51,666 nt of DNA, taken from positions 1 through 51,666 of the forward strand of contig JNEM01008698.1 of NCBI GenBank assembly GCA_000697335.1, written 5' to 3'. Within the stretch, counting starts at the first letter, position 1. Each line of letters opens with the position of its first letter. Both the position numbers and the translations under genes were made by a program. Below the pieces are notes generated by a model. That model ran no database searches and was not told the DNA's origin. It saw nothing but the letters and a program-made list of their open reading frames with translations. Below are positions 38,201 to 50,898 of this stretch, one piece after another. Source of the stretch: Conidiobolus incongruus B7586. Taxonomy: Eukaryota > Entomophthoromycota > Entomophthoromycetes > Entomophthorales > Conidiobolaceae.

Positions 38201-38846
38201 TCGGATTTTTTAAGTTTATAATTAGTGTTAATTAGTAGACGAAGGTAAAAAGTTAATCTAAAAAATATACTCTATTTGAATTAATATTCATATGTTTATA
38301 ATCCAAATTAATGTTTTTATAAGGTATAAAAATTTTATAAAGTTGACTAAATTCGGATAATTATGTACTTTAATATCTTAGAGAAAGTATATGTAATATG
38401 AATAAAAAGATAGTCCAAAGGCTCAGCAGATGAGCAAGTCATATGAGTGGCGATGTATTCATCCCAAGTTCCCAATGAATTTAATCAACCATCAAAAGCG
38501 AATCCATTCATTGATATTGCTTGTTGAATGATCCATTTAAAAACAAAGAGATCCATTGAATCATATTTAAATGGGATCACATTTTTATGATTCAAATATC
38601 AATTAAAAAACTGTGTGAATGAAATCTTAGCTGGATTTATGAACTATTTATTTGATCCAATCAATATTTCCATAAATAGAATAATGTTGAATTAATAATA
38701 GGTTTATTAGGAAAAAATTTGCATATTTTGGTAACAAAATGCATAGCTGAAAAAAAATAAAATGTATTGTAATTTATTTGAAAGTCACACATATGATGGA
38801 TTTAATATAAGGTCACATTCATTACAAAATTAAACATGTTTGATTC
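35226..38846. other. Gene-free region upstream of catalase
   Basis: 3.6 kb with no believable gene. Frames at 36416-36640 and 37741-37953 are Ile/Leu/Asn/Tyr-rich with no domain, as chance frames in AT-rich DNA are. The stretch at about 38405-38540, roughly 400-500 bp before catalase, is richer in G and C than its surroundings and could be an upstream control region; no known site was recognised. Confidence 0.5.
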
Positions 38847-38856
38847 TATATATAAA
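38847..38856 (+). promoter_or_regulatory. TATA box of the catalase gene
   Basis: TATATATAAA, 74 bp upstream of the ATG at 38921. Strong match and typical spacing for a highly expressed, inducible gene. Confidence 0.6.
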
Positions 38857-38920
38857 CCAACTGATGGACAACTGATTAGATTAAGATAATTATCTATCAT
38901 AACATATAGTAAATATCATA

Positions 38921-40420
38921 ATGTCTTGTCCATATGCTAGAGGTTTAGTTACCAGTGCTGGTATTCCTATTGATGATGATCAATACAGTATTACTGCTGG
39001 AGAGCGTGGACCTATCTCTCTTACTGATTTTAGATTGATCGAAAAGCTCGCTCACTTCGACCGTGAAAGAATCCCTGAAAGAGTTGTCCACGCCGTCGGC
39101 TCTGGTGCTCATGGTTACTTCGAGCTCACTAACCCCGACTTTGGCAAATATACTAAAGCCAAATTATTCAATGGTGCCGGTAAGAAAACTCCTGTTTTTG
39201 CTAGATTTTCAACTGTAGGTGGTGAATCAGGTAGTTCCGATACTGTCAGAGATCCTAGAGGTTTCGCTGTCAAATTCTACACCGAAGAAGGTAACTGGGA
39301 TTTCGTTGGTAACAACACTCCCGTCTTCTTTATCAGAGATCCCATTAAGTTTCCTGACTTTATCCACACTCAAAAGCGTAATCCTCAAACTCACTTGAAG
39401 GACCCCAACATGTTCTGGGATTTCCTTAGCTTGACTCCTGAATCCGCTCACCAAGTCACCATCTTATTCTCTGATCGTGGTACTCCCAGAGGCTACAGAC
39501 ACATGAACGGTTACTACGGCCACACCTTGAAATTAGTCAATGAAGAAGGCAAGGTTCACTATGTCAAGTTCCACTTCAAGACCAGACAAGGTATCCAAAA
39601 TCTTTCTGCTGAAGAAGCCATTAAACTCGCTGGTGAGAACCCTGACTACTCTCAGCAGGATCTCTTCGAAGCCATCCAACGTGGTGACTATCCCGCCTGG
39701 GACTTGTATGCTCAAATCATGCCTGAACATGAGCTCACTACCTACCGCTGGAACCCCTTAGATATCACCAAGGTCTGGCCCCATGCTGACTATCCTCTCA
39801 TTCCTGTTGGTAGAATGGTTTTGAACAAGAATCCCCTCAACTACTTTGCTGAAGTTGAACAATCTGCTTTCGCTCCTTCCAACATGGTCCCCGGTATCGA
39901 GCCCAGTCACGATAAGATGTTGATGGGTCGTATGTTCTCTTATGCTGATACCCACCGCTACAGATTGGGTCCCAACTATAACCAAATCCCCATCAACCAA
40001 CCCCGCAACGGAATTCCCTACAACCAACACGTTGATGGCCCTATGGCTGTAGATGGCAACAAGGGCAATCTCCCCAACTACTATCCTAACAGCTTCTCAG
40101 ACCGTCATCCTCAACGTCCTTTCAATAAGAGTCCCGCTTCCGCTGAATCCAACCATGGTAAGTCTCATGCTAGTGTAACTCATGGTGAAATTAAGCGTCA
40201 TATTATCCTTCCTACTGATGATGACTTCGTCCAACCTGGTAACCTTTACCGCAAATTCAATGAAGGTGAAAAGCAACGTCTCGTTGATAATATTGTTGGT
40301 CACTTAGTCAACGCTGAGCAATTCATCCAAGAACGTATGGTCAATATCTTCACCAAGTGTGATCCTGACTACGGTCGCCGTATCAGACAAGGTCTTAACT
40401 TGAAGGGTTCTAAAATCTAA
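38921..40420 (+). CDS. Haem catalase, small-subunit type, likely peroxisomal
   Basis: Intronless gene for 499 residues, the usual size of a small-subunit monofunctional catalase, which splits hydrogen peroxide into water and oxygen. Catalytic His57 lies in [15 protein letters not shown]. Catalytic Asn is N131 ([16 protein letters not shown]). The proximal haem ligand is Tyr341 in [17 protein letters not shown], with Arg337 at the usual spacing. [27 protein letters not shown] and [12 protein letters not shown] are family hallmarks. The C-terminus is SKI, a conservative variant of the peroxisomal PTS1 signal SKL; yeast peroxisomal catalase A ends in SKF. The gene is far richer in G and C than its flanks and uses codons such as ATC, TTC, AAC and CGT heavily, which suggests strong expression. 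A TATA box lies 74 bp upstream. Several other frames stay open here but are shadows. Confidence 0.97.
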   Translation: MSCPYARGLVTSAGIPIDDDQYSITAGERGPISLTDFRLIEKLAHFDRERIPERVVHAVGSGAHGYFELTNPDFGKYTKAKLFNGAGKKTPVFARFSTVGGESGSSDTVRDPRGFAVKFYTEEGNWDFVGNNTPVFFIRDPIKFPDFIHTQKRNPQTHLKDPNMFWDFLSLTPESAHQVTILFSDRGTPRGYRHMNGYYGHTLKLVNEEGKVHYVKFHFKTRQGIQNLSAEEAIKLAGENPDYSQQDLFEAIQRGDYPAWDLYAQIMPEHELTTYRWNPLDITKVWPHADYPLIPVGRMVLNKNPLNYFAEVEQSAFAPSNMVPGIEPSHDKMLMGRMFSYADTHRYRLGPNYNQIPINQPRNGIPYNQHVDGPMAVDGNKGNLPNYYPNSFSDRHPQRPFNKSPASAESNHGKSHASVTHGEIKRHIILPTDDDFVQPGNLYRKFNEGEKQRLVDNIVGHLVNAEQFIQERMVNIFTKCDPDYGRRIRQGLNLKGSKI

Positions 40421-43204
40421 ACACTATATTAATATCAATAATAAATATTTAAAATACTTAAAAATTTAAATATTATAATATAAGTGACGTATTACATATT
40501 TGATACTAGTTGTATTCTCAATATTGTACTAATTTGGTATATATAATTGAATAAATATATTTTTTTCATTTTTATCTACCAATTATCTTCTAACTTTATG
40601 ATTAGAAGGATTTAGCAGATTATTAAATTATAAAATATAATTATCAGATGATCATTTTGTTTTTTTAGAATAGCCCCTGTTTTTATCCAATTATGGTGAT
40701 ATTTAATAATAGAATAGAAAAATAATTTGTTAATATAACCCTATTTGGAAAGTTATATATACAAAGAATTATAGTCATTAAAATAATCACCTAAATTATG
40801 TTAATAATTGATTAAAATAAAATAGTATATGAAGTATATATAACTAATTATAGTATATATTGCAAATTTTAAGAGATATACTGCTAATACTTTACAAATC
40901 ATTTTTTATTCATTATTCATTATTAACCATTAAATGTATTTTTAGAATTGGATTTCTTTCCCACATATAAAAGAATTGTTAGATTATATTTTTAATTATT
41001 ATGGATCAGTTTTTTATTTATACTCATTATTTTCCAATTACGAGATTTAGTGATACTTATACAATATCGGTAATAATTAAAATTTATATAACAAAAAGAT
41101 GTATCGTCTGTATGGCCGTGTTTTTTAAAGCTTGTTCTTAATATTATGAATTTAAAATAATGGTATCACTATAAATATTACAAAAATATAAAATAAATAT
41201 ATATTAATTTGAATTTAATATTTTAATCAGCAGAAGAATAAGTACAATGAATATTGTTTAATTACTTACTATCGATTAAAAATATTTTTTATGCTTAAAG
41301 ATATGATAGTCAAATATTATTTTTTGGTATCTGTCATGTAATACATACTACCATTTATATTTAGTTCTCTAAACTATCATTGACAAAAGACAATATTGTG
41401 AATACTTTAGTTCCACCTTTTTATCCATACAACTGATTAAATTTAATCTTATGTATTGCACATGATCTGAATAATGTGACTGAATATTTTTGGATCCACC
41501 TAAATTGATTTATAGCTTTGAACTTTGATATTGACTCAAAAATATGAGAAAAATATTGATAGATGATTTGTTCTATCAAATATAATATTATCAAAAACAA
41601 TCTAAATATAATCATCTAAAATAAACCAATAATCTTATATTATATGTCTATCATAATCCAACTTGAAGTATATTCTTAGTATTATAACTTATCTAATAGT
41701 TCAATTCTGCTGTTAATGTTTACTTTTAACTAGTTTTATTTATTATTTTTTTCAAATATTAATAGGTATAATTATTTTTATAAAAAATTTTTATTATATG
41801 ATTTTAACTCTGTGTAAAAAAATAACTTTTAAATAGGTGATAGTTTAAAACTGAACATCATAATACATAATTCGAGTCTCAACAATGGATTTCTGATAAA
41901 AAACACTGTTAATAATACTAAAATTATCAACATGAAATATTTATTATACTGAAATCTAAGCATAAATTTATATATATATCTATAAGTGAACCAATTATAA
42001 TTATATTTAAATCAAGGATATTGTCTAATTTTATAAAATAGTTTTTGAATCAATATATATATATTTAACCAATTCAATTATTCAACTAAAAAATTTGGAA
42101 ATTCGCATTAAATAATGAAATAAATCAAATATATAGTTCAAGTTAAATACTCATCTATCAAGATAATAGTGAGTACTTTGTTAAGCTTACATAAAATAAA
42201 ACATAACCATTAACCTGAAAAAACTTGTCGTAGAAGGGCTAATGTACTATATAATCTTTTGGATTACGATGAATTATACTGCTTCAATTAAAAAATTTAA
42301 AAGATAGTTCCAATATTTATGGTATTGCTGTGTTATGTATTATAATTTGTAAATAAATATCACTGATAAATAAGTACTTGTGATACGATTTAGTAAATTA
42401 TTTATTAATGCTGCTCTTTAATATCTTGGGACTGCGTGTCTTAGGCTTACTTACTGTTGAGATGTCGTAGCAGAATATCCAAAAATCTTTCTTTTCTGTC
42501 CTTGTCACTTCTGGGTTTAATTCGTTCAGTGAGTGACATAGGATTTGGATAAATTCTAATAAAAGGAGCTAAAGAATATCATTTGATTATGGACCAACAA
42601 AGCCACTATAAATGAGTGGAAATATGGACTTAACTATCAAATCAAAATGGAGGAGTATTTTCAAAATACAACAATATACATAAAACAAAATATATTATTA
42701 ATTACTATATATTTTGTATAATGGCTCTAAGAATTATAATGGTATTTGTACATGTAACATACCATGAAAAATTATATATCACATAAAACATTATTTTTAT
42801 ATTTAACCAAATATATTTCCAACATAAATTATTATGTTCATTGTACAATTTCTTTTATTGCTAGTGATTTGTTTTTCAGTAAAAACAAAATTGAAAGATA
42901 ATTAAAATCTATAAAATATAAAATAAAAGTATTTTAATATAATATAAATAACTTCAGGCTATTTGCTAAAATAAACTACTATTACATTTGTTTTAAAAAT
43001 AATAAATGTAAATCAACATACAATAAGAATAACATAATTCCAAATATATAACATTTTATATTCTAATAGCTGAACTCAATATTTATTAATGATTTAATGA
43101 AAAGAAATTAGTGTATTATTAAGCATTTTATTAATACCATCTATTATAATACTTCTATAATAATGATTAATCAATATTTTTAAACAATGACTTTAAATTT
43201 ATTA
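40421..43204. other. Gene desert
   Basis: 2.8 kb with no supported gene. A frame at 41421-41615 (minus) looks random. The segment at about 42410-42620 is richer in G and C than the rest and lacks a long frame; it could be an RNA gene, a gene relic or a control region, and I cannot decide which. Confidence 0.5.
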
Positions 43205-44428
43205 GTGTAGAAATTAAGTAATGGCATAATTTTGAAATTAAAATTAAACAAATAAATTAATAAATAATATATAAAAATAAATGAATAATATAAAATTAAT
43301 AGCCTTTTTTATTATTAATAACTCTTTTCTTTACTTTTGGTAAGTTTCTAATACTGAAAAAATAATTCTTTTTATTAAAGACTGAAATTTAATATTTTAT
43401 AAACTAATTTAATATGTTTACCAGAATTTTTCTCCTACAAGCTATTTTTTTAATTGTTTAAAACAATTATAATCATATAGGTTATAATTAAGTAAATATA
43501 CTAGATATAATAATTCTCTTTATTTTTTTTATATAAAAAATCTTTTACAACTTTAACTTAAGTATTTTACAATTATCATGCAAAATAATAGGTGTTTTTA
43601 ATTTATATTAAAAATATTATTTTAAAATAATTTTATTTAAAAAAATTAAATATAATTTATTATTAATTAATTTTCATTGAGGTATTAAATAAAAAAATTT
43701 TATATCATTATAATTTATTACAACAATTAACATTCACTTATATTTAAAATATTTATTTATTAAAATTTACAAAAGGGTTTAATTTAACTTAACTTAATGT
43801 TTTGTTTTATTTTTAAATAAAAAATTATATAAAAGAGTTTAAAATTTATTAATTATAAGTATTTATTATAGAAACTTTTGTTTTTAGTTATATCTTAATA
43901 AGTTTAGTTTAACTATAGTTATTTTAATTTTAAGTTTTTATTAAATTATAAGGTATTTATTTTATATTTTTATTAATTAATTTAAGTTTAAACTTAAGTA
44001 TATATAACATACTTGTATAACTAATATTAAATTAATTTAATAATTCTTTAATAAAAATAAAAAGATATTTCTTAATATATTTTTTTACCTTATTAATAAG
44101 TAAAAAAGTAATAATAAAAATTAATTTTTTAGATTTTAGTAAATTTTAAATAATGTCCCTTCTAATTTTAAAATCACAAATTTAATAATATATTGTAGTT
44201 TTACATAAAATATTATCTTTATAAACTGTTTACAAGTTTTAAATAATTTTAAAGGGTTTATAATTAAGTTTTAAAAATATAAAAATAAAAGCCTTTTGAT
44301 AATTATAATTTAATTTAAACATAATTAAATTTAAGTGTAAATTTTAAAATCAAAATATTTTAATAAAAAAAAATAATTAAAATTGAATATATATATATAT
44401 GTATATAGTTTGGAAATATTTATTTTCC

Positions 44429-44463
<35 letters not shown>

Positions 44464-44533
44464 ATCTTTCAAAATATATAATATATTTGAAAGATCAGAA
44501 ATTAAAAAATTTGCCATTTTTTAATTTCCATAC
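43205..44533 (+). mobile_element. Decayed TIR DNA transposon, copy C (longest)
   Basis: The best-defined copy, 1.33 kb. The left end is GTGTAGAAATTAAGTAATGG. The right end in reverse complement is GTATGGAAATTAAAAAATGG. These match at 16 of 20 positions, and both are flanked outwardly by TA. The interior aligns with copies A, B and D. Part of its extra length relative to A comes from a (TA)n expansion near its right end. No open reading frame remains. Inverted ends next to TA and this length fit the Tc1/mariner class, but no transposase motif is readable, so the class is inferred from structure only. Confidence 0.68.
44436..44463. repeat. (TA)n microsatellite in transposon copy C
   Basis: An uninterrupted TA run of 28 bp inside copy C, absent at the matching place in copy A, so it expanded after insertion. 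Confidence 0.85.
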
Positions 44534-45544
44534 TATTATATAAAAGTATCAAACATTGTATTAATATTATTATTTTTAAATCAAATTCATTTGTTCTTAT
44601 TTTTTAGAAATACTTATATTTCAAAAATATATATATTTGTTATTAATCCATTATTACAAATTCTTATCTGATGATCTGGGTAATGTCAAGTATTAATACT
44701 TCCTAATATAATTCCCTGAACAATTTTGGAGTTTATCAAGATGAAATATAGAAGTGTTATTTAAAATATACACTGAATTCATAATCTGAATAATGGATAT
44801 TATGTAAAATGAAGAAAATGATTTTTAAAAAAAGCACAAAATATTGTTGACCAAGTTGTGATACTAAAATGATTTGAAACTGAAGATTTTTTATCAACCA
44901 AGATGTTTCATCAATTTGATTATAGATCAGATATTTGACTTAAAACACTCGGACTGATCAATGTAATATTCATCGAAATCAGGATATAAAATGTATAATA
45001 TATATCTGATATCTATGATTAAAGGCATTGTTTCAATGTTAAAATATATCATACAACTATACATAATGATTATTTGATAAAATAAGGTTGATTGAAACAT
45101 TTGAACAAAATACTAAATAAAAAACTAGCTAGGTATAAATCTAATAATAATATCTTTTGAACCCATTTGATTGATTGACGAAACAACTTAGAAGCAAACT
45201 ATTTTTAATTTTTCATTAGCATTTATAAAGTACGCCTTCTTAGTTTAATGACTTATTGTTATACTTTAATATCCATAATTTAATATTTTTTTTGTTTAAT
45301 GCTACTATATTTTATCTTCAAAAATAACTATAATTTGAATCGATTTGTAAATTGATTATGAAATAAAGGAGTTTTTGTATTGGAGGATGAATTGATAAAT
45401 GAGAATAAATCAATCCCATAATGATAATTCAATTAATAATGAAAAGCAAGTAAAATAAATTAATTCATTGTCCACTAATAATCAAAATATTGGTTAAAAT
45501 TAATACTTAAATTAATATAGCGGGTCAATTTATCATTTATAATT
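44534..45544. other. AT-rich upstream region
   Basis: 1 kb between transposon copy C and the acidic coiled-coil gene. No gene, RNA or repeat is recognised. No TATA box stands out before the ATG at 45545. Confidence 0.5.
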
Positions 45545-47309
45545 ATGAGTTCAAGGATAACAAGGTCTCAATCTAATCACAATAATATTAATACATCCAG
45601 CTTTGAAAATATTGACATCAGTGAGAAATCTATTTTAAATAACAGCCAATTTATTCAAACCATTACCAATAAATTATTGGAGAATAATCAAATGAAAGAA
45701 CTAATACACAAAACGAAACATTCTTCGCGCTCTAAAAAGCCTAACAGCGCTTCACAGCCTGTATTTTTCGATGATCAATTCAAAAGATTAGTAACAGAAC
45801 TTGTTCAACAAAACGTTCAACATCTTGCTAAAATTGAGAACCTTCCAAAACAGCAAAAATCGTGTTTAAAAGCTCCCAAACAAAAATCAAACTCTTCTAG
45901 ACGCGTTTCTTTTAATTTGAAAAAGAATGAAAATTTTTTGATACCCGGAAGAGATACTGAAGAATTCAAATCAGAATGGGGAATTGATAGTGATGAAGAT
46001 AATGAAGAATATGAAGATATGGACTTGGATGATGTACAAGATACATCCGATTATGCAGGAGATGACGATGACTATTCAGGCGAGGAAGAGGAAGAAGAAC
46101 ATGGTGAAAATGAATACTCAGCACATAACGACTCATATGAGTACTCTGAACTTTCTCAGTCTGACTTACAAGTGCAAAATCAGCAGTCTTCGACGCCGAA
46201 TTCAGTTAATGGAATAAAGAGAGGGACACCCTCCGAATTTAATTTTGAATCAGCATCCGGTTCTGATAATGAAACTAGTCCTCGAAAACGTTCCAAGTTG
46301 CCTCTTGAAAAAACTGCAAAACCCTATTCTTCCTCCATGAATGCCAAAAGATTAACAACTCAAGCTGTTCATCAAGGTGCATTAGATCAATTACAAAAAG
46401 AAATTCAACAGGTATTTAACTATTCACAATCTATTTTATTAAGCATATTTTAACATAATTTATAGACTGAATCCAAGAACCATAAACTTAAAAAAGAAAT
46501 TGAGCTTTATAAGGAATTGATTCAGGCTCAGCTAGACTTGGAAAAAAAGATTCGAATCAGAAACAGTAATTTATCATTAATTTATCATCCCAAGTATCAT
46601 TAATTAAATTTCTTTTAGGCAATTTAAAAATTCTTGAACAAACTAATAAATCTATAAAGCTTGCACAAAAAGAACTAACTCGTCTAAAACGGGTTGATGT
46701 TAAAAGGCTACTCTCAACTCATTCGAATCAAGTCGACGCTATCATAAATGATCCTAATGCCTCGAAACACTCAAAATCTTCTCTTCTCGATACTCTCATT
46801 CAGCTTACTGCATCCAGCGATGACCGCTATGACCATTTTCCGCAGCTTGCGTTTAAGGAACATCCTAAGAGGGATATTGTATCTCACCCTATAACAGATC
46901 CTTGTTACAGTCTATATACTAGCTTAACAAATCTTGATATCAATTCATTGGTTCCTGTTAAGGCTGACGTGGCTGGTGAGTTAGCTCCTGACAACCCTGA
47001 GCGAATTGCTTCACACGTTTATCAGTGTTCATTAAAGATCCCTCAAGGAAGTAAGTACAATATTTTCTCTCATCAATTAATCATTATTTAATAGTATTTT
47101 TAGAATTTAGATTTTTAATTTATTTATTCTTGAAGGATTCTCAATACGAAGAAGAATATGCTATATATTATCCAATGCTAACTGAATCCAACAAACAGTT
47201 AATGGATGGACTGCCTTCATATCTTTGTCAAGATATTATGTTTAATACTAAGGAATTGACGAATTTTTTGAGAAAGATATTGGATTGTTTTTATAAACCT
47301 CGCAATTAA
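45545..47309 (+). CDS. Acidic coiled-coil nuclear protein, RVSF motif; kinetochore candidate
   Basis: Four exons: 45545-46411, 46466-46565, 46619-47050 and 47104-47309, with introns of 53-54 bp, giving 534 residues. I do not recognise the family with confidence. The N-terminal half is disordered and polar. It holds SCLKAP (106-111) followed by RRVSF (119-123), a classic PP1-docking motif. A long Asp/Glu-rich stretch (about 148-190) and a basic cluster PRKRSKLP (246-253), a likely nuclear signal, come next. A coiled coil spans about 275-360. The last 170 residues look globular, with alternating strands ending in FRFLIYLFLKDSQYEEEYAI and a final helix TNFLRKILDCFYK, resembling an RWD domain. 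A PP1 motif of this kind, a coiled coil and RWD domains occur in KNL1/Spc105; CENP-O/Mcm21 has coiled coil plus RWD. Both are hypotheses. The exon chain itself is solid. Confidence 0.75.
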
Positions 47310-47592
47310 TGTATTATATTATTTTATCTCTCAACATCATAACAACAAATCATTCGAATCCTGTAAACCTGGTATTTTGTGTGGTTGATTTATTAGCAAT
47401 GGGATAAATTAATTCTACATTAAACATTATTGAATTAAATTCCTATGGGAATCATAGATGGTCGCAAGATAAGTTACTAACTATCAATATTTTATGATAT
47501 CATAGTATCATTTGTAATAAAATTGGATTTAAATATATTACTTGTGTTCAGATTATAAATATTTATTCGTTTGATTTCTTGATTTAAATTTA

Positions 47593-48904
47593 CTAAGGAT
47601 TCAACTGGCAGTTCAATATCTCATCTGTGTATAATGTGCCAATAAGCACCCGATTCAGTTTGGAGTGAGGTGCAGAAACAGTGCCCATTTGATGTTTGCT
47701 GCCATCATGTTCTAATACTGTTTCTGTCTTGAATCGATAGCCATTTGAAGATGTTGAGTCTTTTTGAATTTTAATTCTAATCACTCGGAATGCACATTTC
47801 TGACCTTCTTTTGGTAGTCCAGGAGACATGATATAAGATATTGCTTCAAGGGGTTTGAGTAGACCAGTAACAAAAATATCTCCTGTAGCAGAATCGACAT
47901 TGATATTATCAGGCATAATATCAACAGGAATTGTATCAAAATGGCTGAATTCGATATCACTATTGGCATTTCTAGATATTTTATAAACTTGGATATAAGC
48001 GCCTAAAGTACTTGAAACAAATAAAAACTTTCCATCTTTAGAGGGGGCAATTCCATTTGGAAAACGGATGTGATCAGATATAATTGATATACCGTTAGGC
48101 TTGAAATGGGTAACTAAACCTCCTTTAAAAAATCCAAGAATTTGAAGGCCAAACATTAATTCGCTCTCGAATTTGGAATGGCCAGTAACCAAATAATTAT
48201 TTTCATCAACAAATGTTAGCCCGTTTGGATTAACCAATTTACCAGGCTCACCATATTCAGTTGCAAACCAGCTAAGTTCCTTGGTAGAGGGGTCATAATA
48301 AAATTTTTCGACCGTTTCACTACTGTTTCTCATATGATTTACAACATATAACAAATAATTGTCTCTTTGCATCGAGCTTGCTATCATATCAAAGCCATGA
48401 ACATCCAGGGTGTGACTTCTAGGAAGGTTCTTAATAGACACTTCTTCTAATTGATTAGTCTAATCAATTAAAATGAGGTAAAAAAATTTTTAATTAGATA
48501 TATTTAGTATTGACAATTACCTCCAAGTCAAAGTGATAAAATTTATCCAATTTTTCTTGTTTCATAGGATTCTTGGCTAAATTTCGATATTTAGATTTAC
48601 CCCAAATCTTCTTATATAAAACATCATGTCCACAAGCCAAAATTGCAAAATTCGCATCTCTTGGTATAATAATATCTTCACAACCAGTTGGGCCTAATAA
48701 AGTTTAATAAAGTTAATGAATGAAAATCGTATATAGATATCATAGTCTACCTTTAACTACTTGACAACGTTTATCTGTTAATTCATTTTGAATTGGTAGA
48801 ATATTAAATAAAGGTGCAATATTGGCTTTATAGTGGTTATAAATGTGATAAAAGAATATTGATATAAAGACAATATTGATAGGTGATAGCAATACTTTTG
48901 ACAT
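47593..48904 (-). CDS. Paraoxonase-like arylesterase (calcium beta-propeller)
   Basis: Three exons in gene order: 48904-48751, 48693-48521 and 48459-47593, with introns of 57 and 61 bp, giving 397 residues. The frame upstream of 48441 continues without an ATG, and the true N-terminus comes from the two upstream exons. It starts with a hydrophobic segment (residues 8-20, PINIVFISIFFYH), a signal anchor as in animal paraoxonases. Family members are six-bladed propellers that hydrolyse lactones and aryl esters. By comparison with human PON1 the metal ligands are all present: E57 (GCED), N188 (NPNGL), N244 (FPNGI), and D293-N294 (MPDNINVD). The two active-site histidines are H130 (DVHGFD) and H151 (VVNHMR). 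The enzyme is therefore probably active, facing the secretory lumen or outside. Its stop lies 283 bp from the convergent coiled-coil gene. Confidence 0.9.
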
Positions 48905-50898
48905 TTTGAATTTGAATTTTAATTTAAAACAAATCGATAAGCTGCCCTTTTTTATATCCTTTCAATTAATTTGATGATGTCAACATTTTTATATTTATTT
49001 GATACATAAAGCCATTTAGTCATTTATGTAAATAATAAAGCGTATTTCAAGTATCGGCCCAAAAAATAAGCCAATTGGATAAACTTACGTGATATATTAT
49101 CAATCAAAACTGCTTATAATAAAATCAAATTTCAGGTACTCAATCTGATAATAAACTAATAATTATTTATAAAATACGGAACTGAAAGTTTCTGACTATA
49201 AATCCTGATTTGTTTAAAACAGCACCTATCTTTGGAATATAACAGTTAAAATAAGTCAATCTACATGTATCTATGAGTTCAAGATTTCAATCATAATATG
49301 TTATTACCGTCTTTGATGTATTATATAATATATGTTGTCAATAAAAATTTTATAATCAAAATACAGTCTTTTGTTTCAGGTATTTGGGTTTTTCATCTAT
49401 ATACTAATAAAAAGAAATGTAATATAATATATTTTCATAAATGATCAATACTATCAACAATTTGTATCATCACGATTCACTCAAATTCTTACACTCATAA
49501 ACTTATTTGCCTCAAAAATCAATTAACAATTTTGTAAGAATTCATGTTTGTATTTAATTATATGAAAATGAAATATTTCTATTAACCCTTTGGCGTTCAA
49601 ATATAAAAAATCAGCTTCAGTATATTTACAGTTATTTGAATACTAAATTTTATTTAGCAATAAGTTTAAAATAAATATAAAATATCAATCTGATTGAACA
49701 AGAAAGTTTATATCCAATTTAATTATAATATCGAAAAACGAATTATCAATATATAGGAATCTTCAACTTTTAATTCCAATTTTATGTTTAATATCTATTT
49801 TGAAGATAGTTTCACGATCTTGAGTAAGAAAAATTATAACTATGATTATTTATGATAAGTTTTAGTTAAAAAATGTGAAAGGATTAGACTATTTTTGATG
49901 GTTCTGGTCAATTCATCGCTTACATTTAATCAATTTTTAAAGAATCTGTTGAATTGACAGAATTAATGCTTCAAATAGATGTATAAAAAAATTCAATTTC
50001 TTTATGGAATAATTCAAATGAAGGCTGATAGAAGCAATCACCATAGTTACAGAAATTCATCAAATGTTTCTTAATTATCCATCCATCCGTTTATAAAACT
50101 GATTATTTTTAATACACTTAGCCAATATTTTAATAACTAAAATTTAATTATTTTTAACTTGTCATTAATTTCATTGTAACATTATTGGATCAAATATTCA
50201 AATGTTAACATTTTGAATCCTATCAATTTCTGAGCAATATATAAAATTTATATATATCTCAATACAAAAAATATATATCAAGAACTAGTACTATAGAAAT
50301 TATCATACTTCAAAGTTAATCAAATACTAAACTTTCTAAATAGGTTTTATATGAAATAATCTATAGAAAAAGGAATACTGAGTTTTATACAAAATTCAGT
50401 ATTATTTAGTTAAATTGAATATTATAATACTATATCAAACAATTATAACTAAATAATAGTAAATTTCTTAAATTTTTATTATATCCATAATACTTTGATT
50501 GGGCATTACCAAGATATTTTCAAATATTATTAATTATTAGAAAATATATTTAGTTAAAAATAGTATTATATAGTAATATGTCTTATATTATATTAATCAT
50601 ATTTTCATTTTGAATGTCAATTGCTATGAACTAAGTAAAAATTATAGGAAAGATTTAATATTTTCTTTATTTAAATATTGTAAAATTGTGATACTATATG
50701 TGTATTTTCTTATTCATCAAAATGAGTAAATTTTATGACGCTAAATGCAATAATATTTTATATAAAGAATATGTTAATGACTAATGTTATATTGTGATTC
50801 TAGATTATGTATATCTTCAGAATTTACTTTAGTAAGAACAAATATAATAAAAGCTTAATATATTTTAAGAATAGCCATTATAAAGATTTATTTATACT
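48905..50898. other. Gene-free AT-rich region
   Basis: 2 kb upstream of the paraoxonase-like gene. No coding frame, RNA gene or repeat is supported. No sharp TATA box was found near the gene start. Confidence 0.5.

Noticed and set aside
39227-40303. Several open frames antisense or shifted within catalase
   Set aside because: Shadows of a long, G+C-richer coding region; the catalase frame explains all conserved motifs.
41421-41615. 64-residue minus-strand frame
   Set aside because: Hydrophobic and aromatic-rich by composition only; no start context or family.
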